Part shown: positions 41,985-49,551 of the stretch, piece after piece | Position numbering within the stretch: position 1 is the stretch's first letter | How the letters are laid out: each line of letters begins with the position of its first letter | Assembly: GCF_001673405.1 (NCBI RefSeq) | Contig: NZ_LZLV01000153.1 | Coordinates: 1 to 64,000 of the forward strand | Source: Mycobacterium sp. 1245111.1 | Lineage (GTDB): Bacteria; Actinomycetota; Actinomycetes; Mycobacteriales; Mycobacteriaceae | Reading direction: 5' to 3' | Length of the DNA: 64,000 nt | The notes under the pieces: model-generated | Told to the model about the DNA's origin: nothing | Seen by the model: only the letters and a program-made list of their open reading frames with translations | The model's database searches: none | Translations under genes and position numbers: made by a program

Positions 41985-43108
41985 GCGAAAAACATATTGA
42001 CGGCTTCCATATCGGCAGGCCGGGGCGGGGACGTTGGCTGGCCGGCGCCGCCGGTCTCGGCGCGATCGGCACCATCGCCGGTGCCACCGCGGCCCGTTCG
42101 ATGCTCAGTCGGCGGGCGGTGATCAACGACCCGTTCGAGCACGAGGACTTCGAGTTGCTGGACGGCGACCGCGCCTATCTGGTCACCACCCCCGACGGCG
42201 TGCACCTTGCCGTGCGCGAGGTCGGGCCCACCGACGCGCCCTTGACCGTCGTGTTCGCCCACGGCTTTTGTCTTCGCATGGGAGCCTTCCACTTTCAGCG
42301 GATGCGGCTGTCCGAGGAGTGGGGTTCCCAGGTCCGGATGATCTTCTACGACCAGCGCGGTCACGGCCGCTCCGGGGAGGCGCCGCCGGAGACCTACACG
42401 ATCTCCCAGCTTGGCAAGGACTTGGAGACCGTGCTGCAGGTGATCGCGCCGCGCGGCCCGATCGTGCTGGTCGGCCATTCGATGGGCGGGATGACGGTGC
42501 TGTCGCACGCCCGGCAATTCCCGGAGCAGTACGGAAGTCGGATCACCGGGGCGGCGTTGATCTCATCGGCGGCCGAAGGGGTCGCTAAGTCGCCGCTCGG
42601 TGAAGTGCTGAACAATCCTGCGCTGGAGGCGGTTCGGCGCGCTGCGCGGACGGCGCCCAAACTGGTCGATCGTGGCCGCGCCGCCGCGCGTTCGGTGATC
42701 GGACCGGTTCTGCGGGCGGCGTCGTATACCGACAAGCGGGTCAGCCCGAGCATTGCGGCGTTCTCGGAGAAGATGATGCTCGGCACGCCGATCGCGACCA
42801 TGGTCGAGTTTCTGCACGCCCTGCAGGTGCATGACGAGACGGCGGCGCTGCCGACGCTGGCCAAGATTCCGACACTGATCGTCTGCGGCGACCGTGATTT
42901 GGTCACGCCGGCCGAATACTCGAGGAAAATGTCGGCGGCGTTGCGGCAATCCGAGTTGGTCATCGTCGCCCGCGCGGGCCATCTCGTCTTGCTGGACAAG
43001 CCGGCGTCGGTCAGTGACGGGTTGGTGCGGCTGGTAAAGCGTGCCAGTCCGGGCCGATTCACGGTGTTCAGTCAGCGGCTGCGCGAACGGGTCATGCGCC
43101 GTGACTGA
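41981..43108 (+). CDS. Alpha/beta hydrolase with N-terminal membrane segment
   Basis: A 375-residue alpha/beta hydrolase with TTG start overlapping the alr stop. An N-terminal hydrophobic stretch (WLAGAAGLGAIGTIAGATAA) suggests membrane association. The nucleophile elbow is LVGHSMGGMTV; VVFAHGFCLRMG is the oxyanion segment; VCGDRDLVTPAEYS carries the acid and ARAGHLVLLDKP the histidine. Substrate unknown. In M. tuberculosis alr is followed directly by tsaE, so this gene is an insertion or a loss there. Overlaps tsaE by eight bases. Confidence 0.88.
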   Translation: MSEKHIDGFHIGRPGRGRWLAGAAGLGAIGTIAGATAARSMLSRRAVINDPFEHEDFELLDGDRAYLVTTPDGVHLAVREVGPTDAPLTVVFAHGFCLRMGAFHFQRMRLSEEWGSQVRMIFYDQRGHGRSGEAPPETYTISQLGKDLETVLQVIAPRGPIVLVGHSMGGMTVLSHARQFPEQYGSRITGAALISSAAEGVAKSPLGEVLNNPALEAVRRAARTAPKLVDRGRAAARSVIGPVLRAASYTDKRVSPSIAAFSEKMMLGTPIATMVEFLHALQVHDETAALPTLAKIPTLIVCGDRDLVTPAEYSRKMSAALRQSELVIVARAGHLVLLDKPASVSDGLVRLVKRASPGRFTVFSQRLRERVMRRD

Positions 43109-43562
43109 CGCGGGCATCGCAACACTGCCGACAGTGGAAGACACCGTCGCCCTGGGCTCGCAGCTCGGTGGCCAGTTACGTGCGGGCGACGTCGTCGTGC
43201 TCTCCGGCCCGCTCGGTGCCGGGAAGACGGTGCTGGCCAAAGGAATTGCCGCGGCGATGGACGTCGATGGCCCGGTGACCTCGCCGACGTTCGTGCTGGC
43301 CCGGGTGCATCCGGCGCGGCGCGACGGCGCCCCGGCGATGATTCACGTCGACGTCTACCGCCTACTGGAGCACACCGGAGCCGACCTGCTCGACGAGCTG
43401 GAGAGCCTGGATCTCGACACCGAACTCGACGACGCCGTGGTCGTGGTGGAGTGGGGCGAAGGCCTGGTCGAACGACTGTCCGACCGGCATCTCGACGTCC
43501 GTTTGGAGCGAATCAGCAACTCCGACACCAGGACTGCGACGTGGCAATGGAGCCGACCATGA
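43101..43562 (+). CDS. tsaE: tRNA t6A biosynthesis ATPase TsaE
   Basis: 153 residues from the GTG at 43101, inside the end of the hydrolase gene. Walker A is GPLGAGKTVLAKG; VTSPTFVLARVH and the Walker-B-like VVVVEWGEGL are TsaE signatures. It works with TsaB and TsaD to make threonylcarbamoyl-adenosine at tRNA A37. Overlaps tsaB by ATGA. Confidence 0.95.
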   Translation: MTDAGIATLPTVEDTVALGSQLGGQLRAGDVVVLSGPLGAGKTVLAKGIAAAMDVDGPVTSPTFVLARVHPARRDGAPAMIHVDVYRLLEHTGADLLDELESLDLDTELDDAVVVVEWGEGLVERLSDRHLDVRLERISNSDTRTATWQWSRP

Positions 43563-44182
43563 GTCGTCTGGTGCTGGCCATCGACACGTCGACGCCCGCG
43601 GTCACCGCAGGGATCGTCGCCGACGGCGAACTGCTGGCCGAGCGGGTCAGCGTCGACGCGCGTGCGCACGCCGAACGGATCACCCCGAATGTGTTGGCCG
43701 CGTTGGCCGATGCGGGCCGCTCGATGGCCGACCTCGACGCGGTGGTGGTCGGTTGCGGCCCCGGCCCATTCACCGGGCTGAGGGTCGGGATGGCGACCGC
43801 GTCGGCCTATGGACACGCGCTCGGCATTCCGGTGTACGGGGTGTGCAGCCTCGACGCCATCGGCGGCCAGACCAGCGGCGAGGCATTAGTGGTCACCGAT
43901 GCCCGTCGACGCGAAATCTATTGGGCCCGTTACCGTGACGGCGTCCGCGTCGGTGGCCCGGCGGTCAGTGCGCCAGCCGACGTCGATGCCGCGGGAGCGC
44001 AGTCGATCGCCGGTTCGCCCGAGCACGCCGCACCGTTCGGGCTGCCGTGTGTTGAACCGTCGTATCCCAATTCGGTGGGCCTGGTTGCCTCGGTGGACTG
44101 GTCGCGGCCGCCGGATGCGTTGGTGCCGCTGTATCTGCGACGGCCGGACGCCAAGACGCTGGCCGAGCGGGGTGCTCAGTGA
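43559..44182 (+). CDS. tsaB: tRNA t6A biosynthesis scaffold TsaB
   Basis: 207 residues from the ATG at 43559, beginning MSRLVLAIDTSTPAVTAG; upstream in-frame ATG at 43547 is possible. It has the ASKHA-fold with GPGPFTGLRVGMATA. TsaB is the inactive paralogue of TsaD and dimerises with it. Overlaps tsaE and rimI by four bases each. Confidence 0.95.
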   Translation: MSRLVLAIDTSTPAVTAGIVADGELLAERVSVDARAHAERITPNVLAALADAGRSMADLDAVVVGCGPGPFTGLRVGMATASAYGHALGIPVYGVCSLDAIGGQTSGEALVVTDARRREIYWARYRDGVRVGGPAVSAPADVDAAGAQSIAGSPEHAAPFGLPCVEPSYPNSVGLVASVDWSRPPDALVPLYLRRPDAKTLAERGAQ

Positions 44183-44637
44183 CTGTCACCATCGGCCGCC
44201 TCGCCAAAGACGACGCACGCCGGTGCGCCGAGTTAGAAGCCCTGCTGTTTCCCGGCGACGACCCGTGGCCGACAGTCGCATTCGTCCGCGAGCTCGCCGC
44301 CGACCACAATCACTACGTGGCCGCGCGCGACGAGGACACCCTGGTCGGCTACGGCGGCATCTCCAGGCTGGGCCGCACGCCGCCGTTCGAGTACGAAATC
44401 CACACCATCGGCGTCGATCCCGCCTACCAGGGCCGCGGCATCGGCCGGCGGATGCTCGATGCGCTGCTGGAGATCGCCGCGGACTCCGTCGTGCATCTGG
44501 AGGTCCGCACCGACAACGAGCCGGCGATCGCGCTGTACCGCAGCGTCGGGTTCACCGAAGTGGGCGTGCGGAAGCGGTACTACCGGATCAGCGGCGCCGA
44601 CGCGTACACCATGCGACGGGAGGCTCAAGCCGAATGA
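44179..44637 (+). CDS. rimI: GNAT acetyltransferase RimI
   Basis: 152 residues, GTG start overlapping the tsaB stop. The acetyl-CoA loop is PAYQGRGIGRRMLDALLE, followed by VHLEVRTDNEPAIALYRSVG and a conserved YYRISGADAYTM. RimI acetylates the N-terminus of ribosomal protein S18 in E. coli; in mycobacteria it may act on other N-termini. Coupled to tsaB and tsaD. Confidence 0.93.
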   Translation: MTVTIGRLAKDDARRCAELEALLFPGDDPWPTVAFVRELAADHNHYVAARDEDTLVGYGGISRLGRTPPFEYEIHTIGVDPAYQGRGIGRRMLDALLEIAADSVVHLEVRTDNEPAIALYRSVGFTEVGVRKRYYRISGADAYTMRREAQAE

Positions 44638-45659
44638 CCACGATCCTGGCGATCGAAACATCCTGCGACGAAACAGGAGTCGGCATCGCCCGACTCGACG
44701 ATGACGGGACCGTGACACTGTTGGCCGACGAAGTGGCCTCCAGCGTCGACGAACACATCCGCTACGGCGGCGTCGTGCCCGAGGTCGCCTCGCGCGCTCA
44801 CCTGGAGGCGCTCGGGCCGGCGATGCGCCGCGCGCTGGACACCGCCGGCCTGCAGAAGCCCGACATCGTCGCGACCACCATCGGGCCGGGCCTGGCGGGT
44901 GCCCTGCTGGTGGGAGTGGCGGCGGCCAAAGCCTATTCGGCCGCCTGGGATGTGCCGTTCTACGCGGTCAACCATCTGGGCGGCCACCTGGCGGCCGACG
45001 TCTACGAGCATGGGCCGTTGCCCGAGAGTGTGGCGTTGCTGGTGTCCGGTGGCCACACCCACCTGCTGCACGTCCGTTCGCTCGGTGAGCCGATCGTCGA
45101 GCTGGGCAGCACCGTCGACGACGCCGCGGGGGAGGCCTACGACAAGGTGGCCCGGCTGCTGGGGCTGGGCTACCCGGGCGGCAAGGTGCTCGACGACCTG
45201 GCGCAGACCGGTGACCGAGAGGGGATCGTGTTTCCGCGCGGCATGACCGGGCCGCGCGACGAGCCGCACGCGTTCAGCTTCTCCGGGCTGAAGACCGCGG
45301 TGGCGCGCTACGTCGAAAGCCACCCCGACGCCTCGACCGCCGACATCGCCGCGGGATTTCAGGAGTCGGTGGCCGACGTGCTGACCATGAAAGCCGTCCG
45401 AGCCGCCACCGAGTTGGGGGTGTCCACCCTGCTCGTGGCCGGCGGCGTGGCCGCCAACTCGCGGCTGCGGGAGCTGGCCGCTCAGCGCTGCGAGGCGGCC
45501 GGCCTGACGCTGCGCATCCCGCGGCTGCGGCTGTGCACCGACAACGGAGCGATGATCGCCGCGTTCGCCGCGCACCTGGTGGCCGCCGGAGCGTCGCCGT
45601 CCCCGCTGGATGTGGCCAGCGACCCAGGACTCCCGGTAGTAAAAGGCCAAGTCGCCTAA
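44634..45659 (+). CDS. tsaD: tRNA N6-threonylcarbamoyltransferase TsaD
   Basis: 341 residues from the ATG at 44634 (MTTILAIETSCDETGVGIA). The metal ligands are in NHLGGHLAADV; other signatures are YGGVVPEVASRAHLE, LVSGGHTHLLH and GGVAANSRLRELA. It transfers the threonylcarbamoyl group to A37 of ANN-decoding tRNAs. A longer open frame upstream (from 43899) overlaps tsaB and rimI and has no family similarity. Confidence 0.97.
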   Translation: MTTILAIETSCDETGVGIARLDDDGTVTLLADEVASSVDEHIRYGGVVPEVASRAHLEALGPAMRRALDTAGLQKPDIVATTIGPGLAGALLVGVAAAKAYSAAWDVPFYAVNHLGGHLAADVYEHGPLPESVALLVSGGHTHLLHVRSLGEPIVELGSTVDDAAGEAYDKVARLLGLGYPGGKVLDDLAQTGDREGIVFPRGMTGPRDEPHAFSFSGLKTAVARYVESHPDASTADIAAGFQESVADVLTMKAVRAATELGVSTLLVAGGVAANSRLRELAAQRCEAAGLTLRIPRLRLCTDNGAMIAAFAAHLVAAGASPSPLDVASDPGLPVVKGQVA

Positions 45660-45676
45660 AGCACCAGCCCAACCTT

Positions 45677-45708
45677 GAGTGCTAGCACTCGCATGTATAG
45701 AGTGCTAG
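45677..45708. promoter_or_regulatory. CIRCE operator with an overlapping extra half-site
   Basis: CTAGCACTC (45682-45690), nine bases, GAGTGCTAG (45700-45708): a perfect CIRCE element, the HrcA-binding site for heat-shock control of groESL. The left arm is also part of a perfect 14-base palindrome, GAGTGCTAGCACTC (45677-45690), so three half-sites are in a row. CTTGAGT at 45674 matches half of the HspR (HAIR) consensus. Confidence 0.93.
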
Positions 45709-45835
45709 GTGGCAATCGGACAACCCGCGCGTCGGCACCCGCGACGACGACGCGTCGGCACGGATGAAAGCCGAAACACCTGGTAAATCGGGGCAACCGC
45801 CCCGGACTTGACTAACTAAGTGGAGGGCTCCAATC

Positions 45836-46138
45836 GTGGCGAGCGTGAACATCAAGCCACTCGAGGACAAGATCCTCGTACAGGCCAACGAGGCCGAGAC
45901 CACGACCGCATCCGGTCTGGTCATTCCCGACACCGCTAAGGAAAAGCCCCAAGAGGGCAAAGTCGTCGCCGTCGGCCCCGGCCGGTGGGATGACGACGGC
46001 TCGAAGCGGATTCCGCTGGACGTGTCCGAGGGCGACACCGTCATCTACAGCAAGTACGGCGGCACCGAGATCAAGTACAACGGCGAGGAGTACCTGATCC
46101 TGTCGGCACGCGACGTGCTGGCTGTCGTCAACAAGTAA
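45836..46138 (+). CDS. groES: Co-chaperonin GroES (Cpn10)
   Basis: 100 residues, GTG start at 45836 after AGTGGAGGGC. Begins MASVNIKPLEDKILVQANEA; the mobile loop that binds GroEL is in TASGLVIPDTAKEKPQEG and the C-terminal KYNGEEYLILSARDVLAV is typical. Forms the heptameric lid on GroEL. Controlled by the CIRCE element upstream. Confidence 0.98.
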   Translation: MASVNIKPLEDKILVQANEAETTTASGLVIPDTAKEKPQEGKVVAVGPGRWDDDGSKRIPLDVSEGDTVIYSKYGGTEIKYNGEEYLILSARDVLAVVNK

Positions 46139-46150
46139 GTACGTGAGTCC

Positions 46151-46191
46151 CGCCCCGGAGCTTCCCGTTTCAACGGGTGAGTTCCGGGGCG
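46151..46191 (+). promoter_or_regulatory. Two-tier hairpin between groES and groEL1
   Basis: Outer arms CGCCCCGGA (46151-46159) / TCCGGGGCG (46183-46191) enclose CCCGT / ACGGG (46164-46168 / 46173-46177). It ends 25 bases before groEL1 and has no T-run. It could be an mRNA processing site or partial attenuator that sets the groES:groEL1 ratio. Confidence 0.55.
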
Positions 46192-46216
46192 GCACTCGTT
46201 AGCCATAAGGACATTC

Positions 46217-47839
46217 ATGAGCAAGCAGATTGAGTTCAACGAGACTGCGCGCCGCGCGATGGAAGCAGGCGTGGACAAGCTCGCCGACGCGGTCCGCGTG
46301 ACGCTGGGCCCGCGCGGCCGGAATGTGGTGCTGGCCAAGGCCTTTGGTGGGCCCACGGTCACCAACGACGGCGTCACCGTGGCCCGGGAGATCGACCTGG
46401 AAGACCCGTTCGAGAACCTGGGCGCCCAGCTGGTCAAGTCGGTGGCCACCAAGACCAACGACATCGCCGGCGACGGCACCACCACCGCGACCGTGCTGGC
46501 GCAGGCCATCATCAAGCACGGGCTGCGCAACGTCGCGGCGGGTGCCAACCCGATCGCGCTCGGGTTGGGCATCGGCAAGGCCGCTGACGCGGTATCCGAG
46601 GCGCTGCTGGCCGCGGCCACCCCGGTTTCCGGCCAGAAGGGCATCGCGCAGGTCGCCACCGTCTCGTCCCGCGACGAAGAGGTCGGTGAGCTGGTTGGCG
46701 AGGCAATCAGCAAAGTCGGCGACGACGGCGTGGTCAGCGTCGAAGAATCCTCGACCCTCAACACAGAGCTGGACTTCACCGAGGGGGTCGGGTTCGACAA
46801 AGGTTTCCTGTCGGCGTACTTCGTCACCGACTTCGACGCTCAGCAGGCCGTGCTCGAGGACGCCCTGATCCTGCTGCATCGCGACAAGATCAGCTCGCTG
46901 CCCGACTTCCTGCCGCTGCTGGAGAAGGTCGCCGAGGCGGGCAAGCCGCTGCTGGTGATCGCCGAGGACGTCGAGGGCGAACCGCTGTCGACGCTGGTGG
47001 TCAACGCGATCCGCAAGACGCTGAAGGCCGTCGCGGTCAAGGCGCCGTTCTTCGGCGACCGGCGCAAGGCATTCCTGGAGGACCTCGCGATCGTCACCGG
47101 TGGCCAGGTGGTCAACCCTGAGGTCGGGCTCTCGCTGCGCGAGGTCGGCCTCGAGGTGCTCGGGTCGGCCCGCCGCGTGGTGGTCAGCAAGGACGACACC
47201 GTGATCGTCGAGGGCGGCGGCGGCGCCGAGGCCATCGCCAACCGCGCCAAGCAGCTGCGCGCCGAGATCGAGTCGACCGACTCCGACTGGGATCGCGAAA
47301 AGCTGGAGGAGCGGCTGGCCAAGCTGGCCGGCGGCGTGGCCGTGATCAAGGTCGGTGCCGCGACCGAGACCGCTCTCAAGAAGCGCAAGGAAGCTGTCGA
47401 GGACGCGGTCGCCGCGGCGAAGGCCGCCGTCGAAGAGGGCATCGTGTCCGGCGGTGGGTCGGCGCTGATCCACGCCCGCAAGGCACTTGCCGACCTGCAC
47501 AAGTCGCTGTCCGGCGACGAGGCCAGCGGTGTCGAGGTGTTCTCCAACGCGCTCAGCGCCCCGCTGTTCTGGATCGCCACCAATGCCGGGCTCGACGGCG
47601 CGGTCGCGGTCAGCAAGGTAGCCGAGCTACCCGTCGGGCATGGCCTGAACGCGGCGACGCTGGAGTACGGCGACCTGGCCGCCGACGGGGTCATCGACCC
47701 GGTCAAGGTCACCCGATCGGCGGTGCTCAACGCCGCATCGGTGGCGCGCATGGTGCTGACCACCGAGACCGCGGTCGTCGAGAAGCCGGCCGAGGAGGCC
47801 GACGACCACGGTCACGGCCACGGTCATCACCATCACTAA
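46217..47839 (+). CDS. groEL1: Chaperonin GroEL1 (His-rich C-terminus)
   Basis: 540 residues, MSKQIEFNETARRAMEAGVD at the start. ATP-binding motif GDGTTTATVLAQ and the apical-domain and hinge residues are intact. The C-terminus is ADDHGHGHGHHHH in place of the Gly-Gly-Met tail of housekeeping GroEL2. That marks it as GroEL1, the paralogue linked in mycobacteria to mycolate synthesis and metal binding. A copy of its 3' end lies 1.6 kb downstream (49417-49497). Confidence 0.97.
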   Translation: MSKQIEFNETARRAMEAGVDKLADAVRVTLGPRGRNVVLAKAFGGPTVTNDGVTVAREIDLEDPFENLGAQLVKSVATKTNDIAGDGTTTATVLAQAIIKHGLRNVAAGANPIALGLGIGKAADAVSEALLAAATPVSGQKGIAQVATVSSRDEEVGELVGEAISKVGDDGVVSVEESSTLNTELDFTEGVGFDKGFLSAYFVTDFDAQQAVLEDALILLHRDKISSLPDFLPLLEKVAEAGKPLLVIAEDVEGEPLSTLVVNAIRKTLKAVAVKAPFFGDRRKAFLEDLAIVTGGQVVNPEVGLSLREVGLEVLGSARRVVVSKDDTVIVEGGGGAEAIANRAKQLRAEIESTDSDWDREKLEERLAKLAGGVAVIKVGAATETALKKRKEAVEDAVAAAKAAVEEGIVSGGGSALIHARKALADLHKSLSGDEASGVEVFSNALSAPLFWIATNAGLDGAVAVSKVAELPVGHGLNAATLEYGDLAADGVIDPVKVTRSAVLNAASVARMVLTTETAVVEKPAEEADDHGHGHGHHHH

Positions 47840-47852
47840 AACGAGTTCGACA

Positions 47853-47887
47853 AACCCCCCGGTCACCAGGCCGGGGGTGTTTTGTTT
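47853..47887 (+). terminator. groEL1 terminator, abutting the first cyclase start
   Basis: ACCCCC...GGGGGT hairpin with CGG/CCGG extension, followed by GTTTTGTTTT. It begins 14 bases after the groEL1 stop. The T-run ends only about six bases before the ATG of the cyclase at 47893, leaving no room for a ribosome site outside the hairpin. Confidence 0.85.
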
Positions 47888-47892
47888 TCGGC

Positions 47893-49404
47893 ATGGACCG
47901 CATTTGGCAGTGGGCGTGGGATCGGCACGGATCGAGGTACTCATGGACGATCTGGGTTGTCGTGTTCGCGGCGATGCTCCCGGTCTTCGTTCTCTTGGCA
48001 TTCGTAATCGTCAGAATCGACAGCTCAGATCATTACGGCCAGGCGGTCGTCTTCACCGGCCTGGCCGTGGTGGTGAACGCCTCCGTCGCGATACTCCCCG
48101 GAAGCCATCTGTTACACCTCGCGCATCAGTGGGCGACCGGCCGTGACGTAGATCGTGCACAAGCGCTGCGCGACACCTACATCTGGAGTCGTGCGGCCGC
48201 GATCCGCGCGCTGTGGTTCGAACCCTGCTGGACCGCAACGCTCGTCGCTGTAGTCGCCGCAATCTCCGGAGCGAGTGGGTCGCGGCTGTTGCAATTCGGG
48301 ATTCTGGGCGCGGCCTTGGGGCTTGCCTTGGCGCTGATCGGTTCGCACACCTCGTTACAGGGAGCTTTGCGACCGGTCAGATCGTCCCTCGCCGGGGATA
48401 CCGGACTCGGTGAGGCGTTGCCGCGCTCCCGCCCGACGTTCGCGGCGTGGTTGGGCCTCTCGATGCTGGGCGCGTTCTTCGCCTTCGCTGTCGGTGGCGC
48501 GATGCTGGCCGTCATGCTGGGGCGGACGGGCGACCACCCCTTGCTGTTTGTGGCGATCGGTTGTCTGTGGACCGGCCTGGCGGTGCCGATCACCCTCGGT
48601 GGCATCGTGTCGCCGTCACTGCGGCCGATACGCGATTTGGCTGCAGGGACTGAACGTGTTGCAGCGGGCGACTACAGCCAACGTATGCCGGTAGTTCAGG
48701 ATGACGACCTTGGCGCGCTGGCGGCGTCGTTCAACCGCATGCAGGCGGGTTTGGCTGAGCGGCAACGACTTCAGGCGGCGTTCGGCACCTACGTCGACCC
48801 CGTCCTGGCCGCGCGGCTGCTTGAGCAAGGTGACGATGTCTTCACCGGCGAGCGCCGCGAGGTGACGGTGATGTTCGTCGACATCCGCGATTTCACCCCG
48901 TTCGCCGAGGCCAACACGGCCGAGGACACGGTGGCGCGCCTCAATGCGCTGTTCGAGATCGTTGTGCCTGCGGTCGTGGACGCCGGTGGGCATGTGAACA
49001 AGTTCCTCGGCGACGGTGCTCTGGCTGTCTTCGGCGCACCGAATGACGTCGCGGATCATGCCGACGCTGCCATGAAAGCCGCTGTGCAGATTCACCGCCT
49101 CGTCGCCGAGCGATTCGCCGGCGCACTTCGAATCGGCGTCGGGATCAACACCGGCGTGGTGATTGCAGGCACCATCGGCGGCGGGGGCAAGCTGGAGTTC
49201 ACCCTCATCGGCGACACCGTCAACGTCGCGGCCCGCGTTGAGCAGCTCACCAAAAGCACCGGTGACGCGATTCTGCTCACCCAGCAGACCGTCGACGCCC
49301 TGGGCTCTCCACCATCCAGATTGACCGACCGGGGACCGCGTGCGGTGAAGGGTAAGTCGACCGCAGTAAACGTCTTCGGCCTCGACCCGGCGGTCGGTCG
49401 TTAG
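47893..49404 (+). CDS. Membrane-bound class III adenylate cyclase (copy 1)
   Basis: 503 residues. Begins MDRIWQWAWDRHGSRYSW, then about six membrane helices in residues 15-240. A HAMP domain follows (RPIRDLAAGTERVAAGD), a linker, and a class III catalytic domain. Catalytic residues are complete: metal Asp in FVDIRDFT (D330) and KFLGDGALA, and the NVAAR Asn/Arg pair. The base-selecting pair is Lys (NKFLGD) with Thr (EFTLIGD), the class IIIb pattern known from cyanobacterial CyaC. It resembles M. tuberculosis Rv1318c-Rv1320c. Makes cAMP in response to an unknown membrane signal. Confidence 0.9.
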   Translation: MDRIWQWAWDRHGSRYSWTIWVVVFAAMLPVFVLLAFVIVRIDSSDHYGQAVVFTGLAVVVNASVAILPGSHLLHLAHQWATGRDVDRAQALRDTYIWSRAAAIRALWFEPCWTATLVAVVAAISGASGSRLLQFGILGAALGLALALIGSHTSLQGALRPVRSSLAGDTGLGEALPRSRPTFAAWLGLSMLGAFFAFAVGGAMLAVMLGRTGDHPLLFVAIGCLWTGLAVPITLGGIVSPSLRPIRDLAAGTERVAAGDYSQRMPVVQDDDLGALAASFNRMQAGLAERQRLQAAFGTYVDPVLAARLLEQGDDVFTGERREVTVMFVDIRDFTPFAEANTAEDTVARLNALFEIVVPAVVDAGGHVNKFLGDGALAVFGAPNDVADHADAAMKAAVQIHRLVAERFAGALRIGVGINTGVVIAGTIGGGGKLEFTLIGDTVNVAARVEQLTKSTGDAILLTQQTVDALGSPPSRLTDRGPRAVKGKSTAVNVFGLDPAVGR

Positions 49405-49416
49405 CTGCGTACATCC

Positions 49417-49497
49417 AGCACCACCGAGACGGCTGTCGTGAACAAGCCCGCCGAGGTGGCCGACGACCACGGTCACCGCCATCACCACCACCACTAG
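49417..49497 (+). pseudogene. Duplicated remnant of the groEL1 3' end
   Basis: Translated in one frame this segment reads TTETAVVNKPAEVADDHGH, then RHHHHH and a TAG stop. groEL1 ends TTETAVVEKPAEEADDHGH, GHGHHHH. So the last 25 or so codons of groEL1, the stop and the following terminator are repeated between the first and second cyclase genes. No start codon or ribosome site precedes it. It is a fossil of a tandem duplication whose unit began inside groEL1. Confidence 0.88.
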
Positions 49498-49508
49498 AAC
49501 GCGATCGA

Positions 49509-49548
49509 CGAAACACCCGCGGCCGCCTGGTCGGGGGTGTTTCGTTTT
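49509..49548 (+). terminator. Duplicated groEL1-type terminator before cyclase 2
   Basis: CGAAACACCC (49509-49518) / GGGTGTTTCG (49535-49544) is a perfect 10-base-pair stem followed by TTTT. It is the counterpart of the terminator after groEL1 and ends three bases before the ATG at 49552. Confidence 0.85.
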
Positions 49549-49551
49549 GGG

